This document shows, piece by piece, positions 1 to 10,200 of a DNA stretch of 64,000 nt. Source of the DNA: Dolichospermum sp. LEGE 00240 (GTDB lineage: Bacteria > Cyanobacteriota > Cyanobacteriia > Cyanobacteriales > Nostocaceae); the NCBI RefSeq assembly GCF_015207875.1, contig NZ_JADEVZ010000014.1, forward strand, positions 23,328 to 87,327, given 5' to 3'. Within the stretch, counting starts at the first letter, position 1; each line of letters starts with the position of its first letter. A program made the translations under genes and the position numbers. The notes under the pieces were generated by a model. That model was not told the DNA's origin. It ran no database searches and worked only from the letters and a program-made list of their open reading frames with translations.

Positions 1-1075
1 CTGATTCAGGGATATTATCATTACTATTTATTGAAAGTAAAATTGTGGGACGATTATTTTCTTCTAATTTTTTGATATCTTCAATAGTTAATTTATCTCC
101 TGTTACATCTTTTGTCCGTCCAATTGCGAGTTTAAGAAATTCTTCAGGAATTGCCAGTTCTTGAACCTGCTGTGTTGTTAAAAAAAAGAAATCATTCGCT
201 CCTGTGGCAATACCACGCATCACCTTTGCAAAGTCATTGAGGTGATACTTAAAATCACAATGATTTTGTTTGGGTCTTGATAAACCTGTTGCTAATCCTT
301 CTTTTAACTCTCGATTATTAATTTCCAGAGTTATATAATTTGTATCTTTAAAGTCTGATTTAACAAAATTAAAAAGTTCCTCATTGGCTTCATTTGCCTT
401 TATCCATTTAATTATCTGGACAGGTTCAGATTTCTTAATAAAAAAAATGATTGCATTGGTATCAACCTTGGGAAAAGGTGTCGCATTTTCATGAAATGTA
501 ACAACACATTCAAGACAATAATTTTTAGTAATCCATTGCCACAGTTTTTGAGCAAAAATTCCTTCACAAGTATCAGCAGGCATGATAAAAGCTAATCTAC
601 CATTTTTATCAAGTAAATTTAACGCCTGCACAAAAAAGTAAATATGATAACCTGCTCTACCATCAATTGTAAAACCTGTAATTTTTATAAAAAGCTCTTT
701 GAGAAATTGTTTCATCTTTTCATCAATTCGGTGATGTCTGATGTAAGGTGGATTAGCTATAATTGCGTTAAACTTTTTCTGTGGAGGATTTTTGATAAAA
801 TCACGTAATTCTACAAAGCAACTATTTTTTTGATAAATTTCATCTTCTAAAACATATTTATCTATATCAATTCCATAATAATTAATAGAGGGATTTATTT
901 GTAATAAAGCATTTAAAAAAGCTCCTTTTCCAGCAGCAGGATCAAACACCAAATCCGTGTCTTTTACTATATACGAAATCATCGCTTTTGTCACCCATTC
1001 TGGTGTCCAGAATTGACCTTTATCACGTAATTTTTCTCTTTCTTGCCAGTTATTAGGTAGTTTTTGATGAATCAT
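1..1075 (-). CDS. N6-adenine DNA methyltransferase, 3' end cut by window edge
   Basis: The minus strand is open from an ATG at 1075 to the window edge, giving about 358 codons without a stop. The protein carries a class I methyltransferase SAM motif (F-D45-P-A-A-G-K-G-A-F) and the amino-methyltransferase motif N108-P-P-Y111, the pattern of Eco57I/TaqI-like adenine methyltransferases of Type II restriction systems. It would methylate adenine in a specific DNA site and protect it from a partner nuclease. The start lies 6 bp after the stop of an upstream reading frame (1082-1349) that looks like the end of that nuclease, so the two were probably one operon. The C-terminal target-recognition part lies partly outside the window. 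The family call is firm; target site and whether it is a stand-alone or Type IIG-like enzyme cannot be judged. Confidence 0.85.
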   Translation of the reverse strand, partial: MIHQKLPNNWQEREKLRDKGQFWTPEWVTKAMISYIVKDTDLVFDPAAGKGAFLNALLQINPSINYYGIDIDKYVLEDEIYQKNSCFVELRDFIKNPPQKKFNAIIANPPYIRHHRIDEKMKQFLKELFIKITGFTIDGRAGYHIYFFVQALNLLDKNGRLAFIMPADTCEGIFAQKLWQWITKNYCLECVVTFHENATPFPKVDTNAIIFFIKKSEPVQIIKWIKANEANEELFNFVKSDFKDTNYITLEINNRELKEGLATGLSRPKQNHCDFKYHLNDFAKVMRGIATGANDFFFLTTQQVQELAIPEEFLKLAIGRTKDVTGDKLTIEDIKKLEENNRPTILLSINSNDNIPES

Positions 1076-1081
1076 AATTTA

Positions 1082-1349
1082 TTAAAGGTTATTGAGTATT
1101 TTTAAGGCGTTCTGGGCAATCTTAAGTGAGCCTCCTACAAATTTTACATAAGGCAAAATATGTCCATTTTTATCTTCGATATAATCAGGTACTAAAGTAG
1201 GTTTCTCTGTGGAAATCCCTAGAGGATAAGCATAATGGTAATAAAATTTGTAAATAGCTTTTGTAGTTGTTGCTCCACCTGGAGCTTGAAAGGTTTGAAT
1301 TGTTAGCTCAATTAAACCTTCTTTTATAAGTTGTTCTTCGTCAAATTTA
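1082..1349 (-). pseudogene. 3' remnant of a gene, probably the restriction endonuclease partner of the methyltransferase
   Basis: Reading the minus strand from about 1349 gives an open frame of roughly 88 codons that ends in a TAA at 1082-1084, 6 bp before the methyltransferase ATG. It has no start codon that makes sense: upstream the frame runs straight into the inverted repeat of a MITE at 1348-1478. The visible peptide includes a stretch with APGGATTTKAIYKFYYHY and the C-terminus ends in ALKILNNL. I do not recognise its family. The tight spacing to a DNA methyltransferase suggests a restriction enzyme C-terminus, which is inference. The MITE insertion or an associated deletion seems to have removed the 5' part. 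Confidence 0.5.
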
Positions 1350-1478
1350 AGTAGGTGGGCGGAGGAAAATCAAAATATATTTCGTTTTTTGAAATGGCTA
1401 AAACTCAACAACAATAACGCATTGATCTGAATTTACATATCGTTACACATTTTGGTTATTTCACGTCTACCTACTTAG
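1348..1478. mobile_element. MITE family A, copy 1
   Basis: A 131-bp element with imperfect terminal inverted repeats: the left end reads TAAGTAGGTG and the right end, reverse-complemented, reads CTAAGTAGGTAGACGTG. It contains no ORF. A second copy lies at 58447-58568 and shares the interior around GAAATGGCTAAAACTCAA and the CGCATTGA...TTACAT block. It sits exactly where the restriction-endonuclease-like frame loses homology, and a further end-like sequence of the same family (AGTAAGCAGGTGAGCAGAAAA on the minus strand) occurs at 1550-1570. Confidence 0.65.
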
Positions 1479-1565
1479 ATGCTTTTAATGAGATATGTTA
1501 TACCTAAATAAGGTGCGTTAGGAAACGCACCCTACAAAACGAAAACAGCTTTTCTGCTCACCTGC

Positions 1566-1718
1566 TTACTTGTCTTCCTGGATACTTCTGACAATTTTTA
1601 TGACGAGTTTTCTAGGAATAAACCGGACACATTTTGACATCATTTTATTCATAAACCCAGGAATAACAATTGTTTTTTCTCGCATTAACCCATCATAACC
1701 CATCCTACTTACAGATTA
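1566..1718 (-). pseudogene. 3' fragment of a short-chain dehydrogenase gene, paralogous to 2751-3542
   Basis: The minus strand from about 1718 to the TAA at 1566-1568 encodes some 50 residues that match the last 50 residues of the intact SDR at 2751-3542. The stretch MGYDGLMREKTIVIPGFMNK is nearly identical to its counterpart, and the frame ends in ...QEDK-stop against ...QEEK-stop. There is no catalytic domain and no start. Differences are mostly silent or conservative, so the duplicate was probably a full gene until fairly recently. It is bounded downstream by MITE-family-A-like sequence. It could be the residue of a tandem SDR pair or of a recombination between the two copies. Confidence 0.75.
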
Positions 1719-1868
1719 GGAAAAACCTAGCCTTGATTCGTCGGTTGGGTTGTTCGCGTTAGCGTTGCGGAGCAATTAGCATGAAACCCAACATAAGCGT
1801 TGGGTTGCGCTGTCGCTTAACCCAACCTAGAAAAAACGGACAAGGTATTGATTAAATATGCAAAATTC

Positions 1869-1980
1869 GGCGTTGCTGATTAAGGGTATGAATTTTAGTC
1901 TCACGCCAAGGCGCAAAGACGTAAAGGTAAAAGTTTTAAAGGTTCAATTTGGGAATTTCATACCTCAATTCAGCAATGCC
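1869..1980. mobile_element. 112-bp MITE family B, copy 1, with 13-bp target duplication
   Basis: The element begins GGCGTTGCTGATTAAGGGTA and ends with the inverted version (CAGCAATGCC), giving terminal inverted repeats of about 25 bases. It is flanked by perfect 13-bp direct repeats ATATGCAAAATTC at 1856-1868 and 1981-1993, which are absent from the element itself. A second copy of equal length lies at 29783-29894. No ORF is present. The interior carries the common 'CGCAAAGACG' phrase seen widely in cyanobacterial intergenic DNA. Confidence 0.8.
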
Positions 1981-2075
1981 ATATGCAAAATTCTATATTT
2001 AATAGTTTTTCCCGGTAAATCAGTGTAACAGCAATTACAGGATATCAAATACAGGATATCAAAGATACATTATGA

Positions 2076-2666
2076 TTATTCTTGATTTTCATTGCTTTGG
2101 GTAAAATTTACCTGTTCATATATTTCACTTAAAGCAATATGAAAATCTATAGTTTGTAATGTTAAAATGTCTGATTCCGATTCTAACTCTGTGAATATCC
2201 ATTTACCATCATTTGTTTTCACATATTGCATGACATGATATTGATATTGATTGATTAAAATATATTCTTTAAATTCAGGTATAGAACGATAATACATGAA
2301 TTTATCACTTTGGTCATAATTACTAGTTGATTTAGATGAAACTTCAGCAATTAATAAAGGATTCATCACAGTGGTAGTATTTTCAGTAGCATAAATAGGT
2401 TCTCCTTGAATTATCATCACATCAGGGTATGTATGTTGACGATAACGCGGTATCCACAAGCGGACATCACCAATATAAACGGCATAGTTTTTCTTTCTTA
2501 ATCCGTATTTTAAGGAAGCGGCGAAATTAAGAGCTATTTTATTATGATTTGTTGTTCCTCCAGTCATAGCTATAATTTCTCCATCTCGATATTCGCTTTT
2601 ATACTCTGCTTGTTCTTCGAGTTCTAAGTATTCTTCTGGTGTGTAGTATCGTGTTTGTGTTCGCAT
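2076..2666 (-). CDS. Uma2 family (DUF820) putative PD-(D/E)XK endonuclease
   Basis: A 196-residue protein of the usual Uma2 length. The N-terminal pattern TPEEYLELEEQAEYKSEYRDGEI and the later D-V-x-x-W-I-P...Y-P-D-V block followed by LIAEVSS (the core E-V position) are typical of this family, which is greatly expanded in cyanobacteria. Its fold is that of PD-(D/E)XK nucleases but its biological role is unknown; genes of this kind are often carried as scattered single units. It stands alone here, on the minus strand, 84 bp after the SDR gene's end, with no obvious shared operon logic. The start is the ATG at 2666. Confidence 0.85.
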   Translation of the reverse strand: MRTQTRYYTPEEYLELEEQAEYKSEYRDGEIIAMTGGTTNHNKIALNFAASLKYGLRKKNYAVYIGDVRLWIPRYRQHTYPDVMIIQGEPIYATENTTTVMNPLLIAEVSSKSTSNYDQSDKFMYYRSIPEFKEYILINQYQYHVMQYVKTNDGKWIFTELESESDILTLQTIDFHIALSEIYEQVNFTQSNENQE

Positions 2667-2750
2667 AATATCAACACAGAGTTAATAATTGTGATATTAA
2701 TAAGATTCTATCATGATCTAATTTTGTGACGGTTCAGCAGTCCTAAACCC

Positions 2751-3542
2751 CTACTTCTCTTCCTGCATACTTCTGACAATTTTTGTGACAATTTTTCTCG
2801 GAATAAACCTCACACATTTTGACATCATTTTATTCATAAACCCAGGAATAACAATTGTCTTTCCTCTCATTAACGCATCATAGCCCATCTGAGCCACAGT
2901 TTCCGCATCCATCATATTTTTCCCCTTCAGCATTTTAGAATCTGCCATGCCGGTTCTTTCATGAAAAGCAGATGCCGTTGAACCTGGACAAAGAACTGTG
3001 ACGGTGACACCTGTACCTTCCAATTCATTAGCGATCGCTTCTGAAAATGATAAAATATAAGCCTTAGTGGCAAAATACACTGCCATTAACGGACCTGGTT
3101 GAAATGCAGCCGCAGAAGCAACATTTAATATCTTGCCATGACCTTGTTTAACCATTTCTTTGAGAAACAACTTAGTTAAATGGGTCAGACAAACTAAATT
3201 TACCTGCAACATTTCCAATTCAGTCTTGAGGTTAGTTTCATTAAATAACCCATAAGTACCAAACCCGGCATTATTTACCAGAATATCAACTTTAATACCA
3301 GATTCTTGTAATTCTGTGAAAATTTCTTCAGGAGATGTAGATATAGATAAATCTTTAATAATAGGTTTAACAGAAATTCTAAACTCTTCTGCAAAATCAA
3401 CAGCTATTTTTGTGATTTTTTCTGCTAGTCTATCTACCAAGACTAGATGATAATTATTATCAGCAAAAATACGAGCTAATTGATAACCAATACCATTAGC
3501 TGCACCCGTAATCAAAACTGTTCCCTGACATTTTATGTTCAT
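2751..3542 (-). CDS. Short-chain dehydrogenase/reductase in the hetN position
   Basis: A 263-residue classical SDR. The NAD(P)-binding T12-G-A-A-N-G-I-G19 motif, the NNAG motif and the catalytic Ser with Y156-x-x-x-K160 are all present, so an active ketoreductase or alcohol dehydrogenase is likely. In Anabaena PCC 7120 the gene next to hglB is hetN, an SDR whose RGSGR pentapeptide inhibits heterocyst patterning. The equivalent stretch here reads KQGHGKILNVAS, without RGSGR, so this is better treated as a different SDR, perhaps a ketoreductase serving glycolipid synthesis. It follows hglB on the same strand after a 276-bp gap. Its last 50 codons are duplicated at 1566-1718. Name and substrate remain open. 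Confidence 0.85.
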   Translation of the reverse strand: MNIKCQGTVLITGAANGIGYQLARIFADNNYHLVLVDRLAEKITKIAVDFAEEFRISVKPIIKDLSISTSPEEIFTELQESGIKVDILVNNAGFGTYGLFNETNLKTELEMLQVNLVCLTHLTKLFLKEMVKQGHGKILNVASAAAFQPGPLMAVYFATKAYILSFSEAIANELEGTGVTVTVLCPGSTASAFHERTGMADSKMLKGKNMMDAETVAQMGYDALMRGKTIVIPGFMNKMMSKCVRFIPRKIVTKIVRSMQEEK

Positions 3543-3748
3543 TTTAAGAAAGTTGAGTTAGCTGAAATTGGCACTAACTAATTCTGCCAATATCCCTATA
3601 TTATAACAAATTAAAATCAAGCTGCATATAATTAATATTTCCAGAATAATTGACCGCAGATGAAGGGGGATAAACTCTGGATTTAATAATTATGTGCAGC
3701 TTCACCTAAAATTGATAAGCTGTTGTGCATTTAGTTTGTATAATTCTA

Positions 3749-3765
3749 GCGGGCAAGATGCCCGC
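3749..3765. repeat. Small palindrome between hglB and the SDR gene
   Basis: The 17-bp hairpin GCGGGCAAGATGCCCGC lies in the 276-bp gap between the SDR gene and hglB. Closely related hairpins occur at about 46405 and 46438, so this is a dispersed palindrome. It has no T-run on either side and is unlikely to be a strong terminator. The rest of the gap shows no gene. Confidence 0.6.
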
Positions 3766-3818
3766 ACTACAAAGTTCAAGTAAATTATGGTTATCAAATT
3801 TAGCTGCGTAACAGCTTA

Positions 3819-5333
3819 TTAAGCAAGACTTAGGAAACCAGTTTGTACTAAGTAAGATGTGTAAGTCATTAACAATTGAGAATCAATGGTCGGACAAACA
3901 ATGGAACTACCTTTTAATGCTGCTAGAGTTGCTTCACAACTGATAATTGGTCTTCTTGCTTGTAAATACAAATCAGGAATTGTGATTTGTTCATCAGACC
4001 AACGTTCTAGCAAGAATGGCCGCAAAGTATATAAAGGATTGTCTTGAGATGTGACATTATTAATTAACTCTGCTTGCCACTCTTCGTAGGGAATCATCTT
4101 CAGTGAAAATCCAAAAGAACGCACCCAATCAACTAAAGATTTTAAAGAAGCAGGTTGAGGATGTTGTAAATGGAAAGCTTTACCTAGAGATGTTTCTTGT
4201 CGAGAAAGATAAACAACAGATTTGCTGACATAATCAACAGGAGACATATCTAACATATAATCTACATCAGGGAAAGAACCCATTTCTAGACAACCTTTAA
4301 TCATCAAATTGATGAAATCATGGGTATTACAAATTCCAGTTTGGCTATCTCCAGAAATTAAAGGAGGTCTATGAATAGTGATGGGTAATCCTCGACTACC
4401 AGCAATTTTCACTAATTTTTCTGCCACCCATTTAGTTTGGGAATAACCGAGAAAAATACCTTCCCAATCATGAAAATCATCATCTTCTTTAACTAGTTTA
4501 CCAGCATAAGCACTGGATTCAAAAACAGCCACACTAGAAACATAATGCAATGGCTTAACTTTAGTTTGACAAGCCAAACGCAAAACTTCTTGTGTACCCA
4601 AAACATTTGCTGTTTTTAATGCTGAGTAAGGATAAACATAATTCAGTAAAGCTGCACTATGATAAATGACATCAATATCAGCCGCTAGATTTTGAAATTG
4701 TTCTCCATTAATTCCTAAATGTGGCTGTGCTAAATCCCCAATAATGGGGATAATTCTGGCACTATATTCATCTTGCCAAATGCCATATTGTTGCAAATTA
4801 TTTTCTAATTTGCTCTTACCTTCTTCCACATTACTGGCACGCACCAAACAATAAAGAGTTGCTGCCGATACTTCTAGTAATTCCTTGATAATAAAAGCCC
4901 CTAAATAACCTGTTCCCCCGGTTAAAAAGATGTTTTTAGGGTTAGTAATAGCAACAGCAGTGCCTATGGGTTGAATAGTGGGGTCTAGAACAGCTTCCGC
5001 AGCCAAATCTAGAAGAGGAGGAGCAAAACCAACAGGGGAATTTGTGCTTGAACCTGCATCTTGTAGCTGAGAACCATCACCAGATTCTTCTGACAAGCGT
5101 TGGGAAAGTGCCGCAATATTGGGATAATGCCAAAGTAAAATAGCAGAAGGTTTAAAACCTAGCAATTCTTCTAATTTACTAATAATCATCATGGCTTGAG
5201 CAGAATCCAAACCATAATTTTCTAAGTTTTCATTAACATCAATTTCTGAAGTTTCAACTCCCACAACTTCTGCGAGATGAGAAACTAGAAATGCTTGAAT
5301 ACTTTCAGCACTATGAGACTGTTTTAAATTCAT
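3819..5333 (-). CDS. hglB: Heterocyst glycolipid synthase HglB: acyl carrier protein plus thioester reductase
   Basis: A 504-residue two-domain protein. Residues 10-85 are an acyl carrier domain with the phosphopantetheine serine in G-L-D-S44. From about 130 onward it is a thioester reductase of the extended SDR type: G139-G-T-G-Y-L-G145 binds NAD(P)H and Y297-x-x-x-K301 is the catalytic pair. This domain pair takes a finished acyl chain from a carrier protein and releases it reductively, which fits the long-chain polyol made for heterocyst glycolipids. In Anabaena the gene is hglB (also called hetM). It follows hglA with only 2 bp between stop and start, so they are co-transcribed, and it is the last synthase gene of the minus-strand cluster. 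Confidence 0.9.
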   Translation of the reverse strand: MNLKQSHSAESIQAFLVSHLAEVVGVETSEIDVNENLENYGLDSAQAMMIISKLEELLGFKPSAILLWHYPNIAALSQRLSEESGDGSQLQDAGSSTNSPVGFAPPLLDLAAEAVLDPTIQPIGTAVAITNPKNIFLTGGTGYLGAFIIKELLEVSAATLYCLVRASNVEEGKSKLENNLQQYGIWQDEYSARIIPIIGDLAQPHLGINGEQFQNLAADIDVIYHSAALLNYVYPYSALKTANVLGTQEVLRLACQTKVKPLHYVSSVAVFESSAYAGKLVKEDDDFHDWEGIFLGYSQTKWVAEKLVKIAGSRGLPITIHRPPLISGDSQTGICNTHDFINLMIKGCLEMGSFPDVDYMLDMSPVDYVSKSVVYLSRQETSLGKAFHLQHPQPASLKSLVDWVRSFGFSLKMIPYEEWQAELINNVTSQDNPLYTLRPFLLERWSDEQITIPDLYLQARRPIISCEATLAALKGSSIVCPTIDSQLLMTYTSYLVQTGFLSLA

Positions 5334-5335
5334 TT

Positions 5336-7006
5336 TTACTTCTCCAATGTAGAAGGAATTGGCTGATATTGACTGTAATAAGTAGGCATTTGCAAACCCT
5401 GCATTTTTAAACTATGGCTGCGATATAAAAATGCTGTCCCCTTCATAATTTGGTCAGCAACATCAACCACATGACGCTGATTAGGTTCTGACAAATATGA
5501 ACCACGCACCCAGTCATTGAAACCACCCATAGCTGGACCACACCATATTTGATAATCAACTTCCCGACCTTTTTCACCAGTGCTAGACCACCGAGAAGAT
5601 AATCCTAAATACCAACGAAAGATGACAGCCATTTTCAATTTAGGGTTATTAACAGCTTTACCCAATTTTTCAGGATTCTTTTGGGATAAATAAGCCGCTG
5701 CACCTTCCCAAACTTCCGCAAGACTTTTACGGAAAATTTGTTTTTCTAGCTTCTCTTTTTCTGCTGCGGGAATCTGTTCAATAGAGTCGTAAGTGCGATA
5801 CAATTCATATAGTTTTTGCGATCGCATGGGAAACATCGTCCCCCGTTTGAGAACTTGTAATTTGACTCCCATTTCAAACATATCGGCGGCGGGAGCCATT
5901 GTCATATCTGCCATTTCTGCTTGTGCTAACAACTTTTTAGTATGTTCACAAGCACCAGATTCCACACAAGATTGATTAATTGAACCAGTCACAATATAAG
6001 CAGCACCCATGATAAAACCAGCTAATGCTGCTTCTGGTGTACCAATACCTCCAGCCACGCCAACTCTAATCGGAACTGAGTAATTATATTGCCCTTGAAT
6101 TTCATCTCGGAGGGAAATAATTGAAGGTAATAAACATACTAAAGGACGATTATCTGTATGACCACCAGAATCAGCTTCAACAGTAATATCATCAGCCATT
6201 GGCACTTGTCTAGCCAAATTAGCTTGCAGTTCCGTGATTAGTCCTTGTTCAAGTAATTCTTTGAGGATTCTTTCTGGTGCGGGTTGCAAAAATTTAGTGG
6301 CAACTTCCCGACGAGAAATTTTAGCAATGACCTTATTTCTGATATCAATTTGATTAGCGGCATTTAATCTTAACCCAGCAACTCGATAATAAACGATGTT
6401 AGGAGTTAAGTCTAAAAATGCTGATGCTTCTACAGTTCTGACACCATATTTCAGATATAAATCTACAGCGCGGCGTTCAATAGCTGGTTCGTTAGGACTG
6501 TGAATTAAATTGAAAGCATAAGGACCATTAGGTAACGCTTTTTGAATAGTATTAATCGCAGTTTCTAACCGTTCTGGAAGTAAACCACCTGCACCAAAGG
6601 AACTTAAAATTTTCTCTTTTCCAAGGGCAATTACCATTTCTTCAGAAGCAATACCCCCAGCCATTGCTCCGGTCATATAGGCATATTTTACACCATAAGC
6701 GGCGAGAAAACTAGGGTCGCCAAGTTGTTGTAAACGTAGGGGTGGAAGTGAGATTAAAAGTTCTGCTTGTCCAGATGAACCATTATCAGCAAGTGCTAAA
6801 TAACCATCATTAGTAGCACCAATTCTTCCTGCTATTTTAATAATATAGCAAGGTTTATCTGATGTTAATAGTTTATCTTTGATGGCACTTTTTTCAAAGC
6901 TCACACAATCTAATGAACCTTTCCAAATTTGGTTTTGATGATGATTACAGGTGAAAAATCCCAGTCCATTATCGTGTTTATTTAGTACCGTCTCGATTGT
7001 TGTCAA
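5336..7006 (-). CDS. hglA: PfaD-type enoyl reductase HglA
   Basis: A 556-residue protein of the PfaD/nitronate-monooxygenase-like TIM-barrel family, the trans-acting FMN enoyl reductase of polyunsaturated fatty acid and related synthases. Visible family features are the glycine-rich [12 protein letters not shown] flavin-phosphate region, the stretch [18 protein letters not shown], and the C-terminal [12 protein letters not shown] block. It would saturate enoyl intermediates on the HglE carrier domains, giving a largely saturated chain. The length matches PfaD proteins. It lies 2 bp upstream of hglB and 229 bp downstream of hglC; that gap is filled by degenerate short repeats (GCAGAGGCGCAGAGG). 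The hglA name follows gene order in Anabaena and is slightly less certain than the family. Confidence 0.87.
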   Translation of the reverse strand: MTTIETVLNKHDNGLGFFTCNHHQNQIWKGSLDCVSFEKSAIKDKLLTSDKPCYIIKIAGRIGATNDGYLALADNGSSGQAELLISLPPLRLQQLGDPSFLAAYGVKYAYMTGAMAGGIASEEMVIALGKEKILSSFGAGGLLPERLETAINTIQKALPNGPYAFNLIHSPNEPAIERRAVDLYLKYGVRTVEASAFLDLTPNIVYYRVAGLRLNAANQIDIRNKVIAKISRREVATKFLQPAPERILKELLEQGLITELQANLARQVPMADDITVEADSGGHTDNRPLVCLLPSIISLRDEIQGQYNYSVPIRVGVAGGIGTPEAALAGFIMGAAYIVTGSINQSCVESGACEHTKKLLAQAEMADMTMAPAADMFEMGVKLQVLKRGTMFPMRSQKLYELYRTYDSIEQIPAAEKEKLEKQIFRKSLAEVWEGAAAYLSQKNPEKLGKAVNNPKLKMAVIFRWYLGLSSRWSSTGEKGREVDYQIWCGPAMGGFNDWVRGSYLSEPNQRHVVDVADQIMKGTAFLYRSHSLKMQGLQMPTYYSQYQPIPSTLEK

Positions 7007-7234
7007 GGTAATTATTCCTCAATTTATAAGCAAAGGATGTGAAATGAAGAATTTGGCTCATGCAGAGGCGCAGAGGCGCAGAGGTACAGAGAAAGAGCGT
7101 TAATCTTTTTACGTCTTAGTGTAATTTTCAGGCTATTTCTGAATACAGTTCAGTTCAGCATTTTTTCTTCCCTCTGTGTCCTCTGTGCCTCTGTGGTTAG
7201 TTAAAAAAGAGTTTTACACTTAACACTAGGTGAA

Positions 7235-10200
7235 TTATTTCTCTTCCTTGAGTAAGTTTTGAGCGCAAGCTAGTTGCAATTGAATAATTTCGCTCATTTG
7301 CTGACTGAAATCCTGTCTAGCTGCTAAGAAGTTTGTGTGGGTTTTGGTTAATTTAGCAGTATTGTTACTCAAGTTTTGATACTGAGCTTTTTTTAAATCA
7401 TTCATGCTAATTTTTTCACCAGATTCTTGATTTATGTTGGGCTTTAAGATTTTTGTTGACTCAAAGAATTTTAGTTTCTTTGACAATTCCAAACCGTTCT
7501 CCATGATCGTTTTCATGGTATTTTTCTGTAGCTTGGGTTGGGGTTTGGAGTAAATCTCTGTGGGTGCTATTTTTTCCGTTGTCTGTAGGGAATTGGTGAT
7601 TTTATACTCTGGCTGAGTAAAAATTGTTTGCTTCTGGTTATTAGCAAAAATTTTCCGATTTTCTGCATTTAAAATTGCAGAAGTCATGGAATTACCACCT
7701 AATGTAACTTTCCTCAGTGCAGCTTTTTTCTGTTGGGTATTTTCTGAGGATAGGTTATATAAAGGAGCGAGATTCAAGTTTACTTGATGACTCAATAGTT
7801 TTGCTAATGCTTTAATTAGGGAGGTATGATCATCTGTACCCCGTCGGTTTAGGGATACGGTAAGATGTTCTTGATTAGCTAGATTTTTATCTATCCAACG
7901 TGAACAAATACCACCAGCACCGGCTTCAATAAATATTTTTGCACCGTCACTATAGACGCGATTAACTAAGCGGGGAAAGTCGAGTTGTTGACATAATCCT
8001 TTGGCAATCTTGTGAGCAATTTCTTGGCTGTCAAGTTCAATTGATTGATATTCAGCCGCAGAATAAAACTTAATTCCCGGTATTTTTCGCGCTGGTATAG
8101 TGTATAACTTTTCCAATTCTTGAGATTCTGATTGCATTGCTTGACAATGAATTACATGATCAAAAGGAGCAGGAAAGGAATTACAACCCAGGGTTTTAAT
8201 TACTCGTTCACACGCGGCTGGTTCTCCGGCAATTAATACTTCTTCTGCTGTATTAATCTGTGTCAAATAAACGTGAGTTTCATTTTTTAAACATTCTCTA
8301 ACTTGGTCTGGAGTAGCCATGAGAACGTAGTTAGCCCATAACTTATTTTCTGGAAATATGTCAGTTTTTGGTAGTCCCCAATACTCACGGACAGCATTTT
8401 TAGGACCTGATAATCTATCTCCAAATAAAGCTGATGAGTTAAATGTGTGACTGACTTCATAAAAATTGCTCCATACTCCTTGAGCAACCATCATGCTAGT
8501 TTCACCTAAGCTATATCCGAAGATATATTTAGGTTTAATGTTAAAATCCTCGGTGATAATGGTGGAGATTAATCTGGTAAAAAGCACTTCTGCTTCAAAC
8601 ATTGCCCAGGAATCATCCAACAATTTCTTTTCTAGAGTTTCTAATTGTCGAGTTGACAATTTACTCAAACTTCTCGGAAATACCAATTTTTCCACATCCG
8701 CAGCCCGTTCATAAAGACTTTTGATAATGGCATCATCTAAGACTTTAGGAAATAAACGGAAAAGACTCCGACCAATACCCAGGTAAGTATTAACAGCAGC
8801 GGGATAAACAAAGGCAATTTCTCCATCTTTACCCAGGGGTTTTGGTGTAAAATAACTACCTATGGGGGTTTGCCAATCCTTACCATTTGCAAAGGCATTA
8901 GTTACACCTTTTTTCGCAGAATTAATTTCTTTGATTAATTCTTTTTGATTGCGTCCAGTTAGAGATAAGGTGTATTTACTTTGAGAATGCTGTTGAAATT
9001 TAACAAAGGTTTGACTCGCAATATTTTTGAGAGAATCCGTATTTTCAATTGTTGCTTGCAAATGATCTAATGCTGTTAATAAGCTAGATTGATCATCTGC
9101 GACAATGGGTAATAAATACAAAGGTCTGGATTCTAAATATTTGCTGGTGCGTTCTGGTTGTTGGGTTTCTTCTGATAAAATAACATGAGCAAAAGAACCG
9201 TCACAACCCATACTATTAATTGCAGAAATTCGAGATTTGACTTCTTTTTGCAAAAACCAAGGTCTAGACTCAGTAGCAACATAGAAAGGACTACCTTCCC
9301 ATACTTGCGGTGTTTTGACACCTGACCAATTGGGTGTTCCAGGAATATATCTGTGATAAATACTCAGTGCAGTTTTAATTAAACTGGCAATTCCAGACGC
9401 AACGAAGGTATGACCAATATTGGATTTAACGCTACCTATAGCGCAGTGTAACCCATTGCCAACGGCAGGATAAGCTTGGAGGATACCGTTAATTTCAGCT
9501 TCGTCTTCTGCGGGAATACCACTAGCGCAGACTTCCAAATAATTGACTTTTGTGGGTTCAATGCCAGCTTGTTGAAAAGCTTGTTGACAGACTTGGGTAA
9601 TGGTATGGCTATCTATAGCCATTGAGGAAGATTGACCAATGCTAATACCATCAATTACTGCATAGATACGTTCATTGTTTGCTAATGCCGTATCATGACG
9701 TTTAAGAACTACTGCACCTGCACCTTCTCCCACATTCCAACCATTGGCTTTTTCGTCAAAACTTAAAGTATTGACTCCTGTATTAATTTTGCCAAATTGA
9801 CTTCGCAATAAGACATTTTCTACACCTCCTGCTAAGTCAACAGCACCCACAACTACAGCATCTACTTCATGAGTATCTAGCAGCATTTGCGCTAATTCTA
9901 AGGCTTTAAAAGCGGCTGTTTCAACGGCACTAATTGTAAAAGATGGACCAGATAAATTCCATAAAGAGGAAATTCGACTAGCCATAATATTGGTAACGTG
10001 ACTGAGATATTCACTCAGTTCGACTTGATTGTGAATACTATCTTGAACGATGCCTTCTAATTGATTAATTTTTGCTGGTGATAAGGCAATTTCTGCCCCA
10101 TTTAAACCATCTTTAAGTTGCCAAGATGAATTCCATCTTTGCTGGAGTTGGTGTACGGATAATTCTGTATCTGCGGCAATGATTACCGCTACGTTACTAT

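Noticed and set aside
2751..3542. Naming this gene hetN
   Set aside because: Position fits, but the RGSGR pentapeptide is absent, so the name would suggest a function the sequence does not support.
7007..7234. Possible small gene between hglC and hglA
   Set aside because: The stretch consists of degenerate GCAGAGGCGCAGAGG and CTGTGCCTCTGTGG repeats with no start or ribosome binding site.
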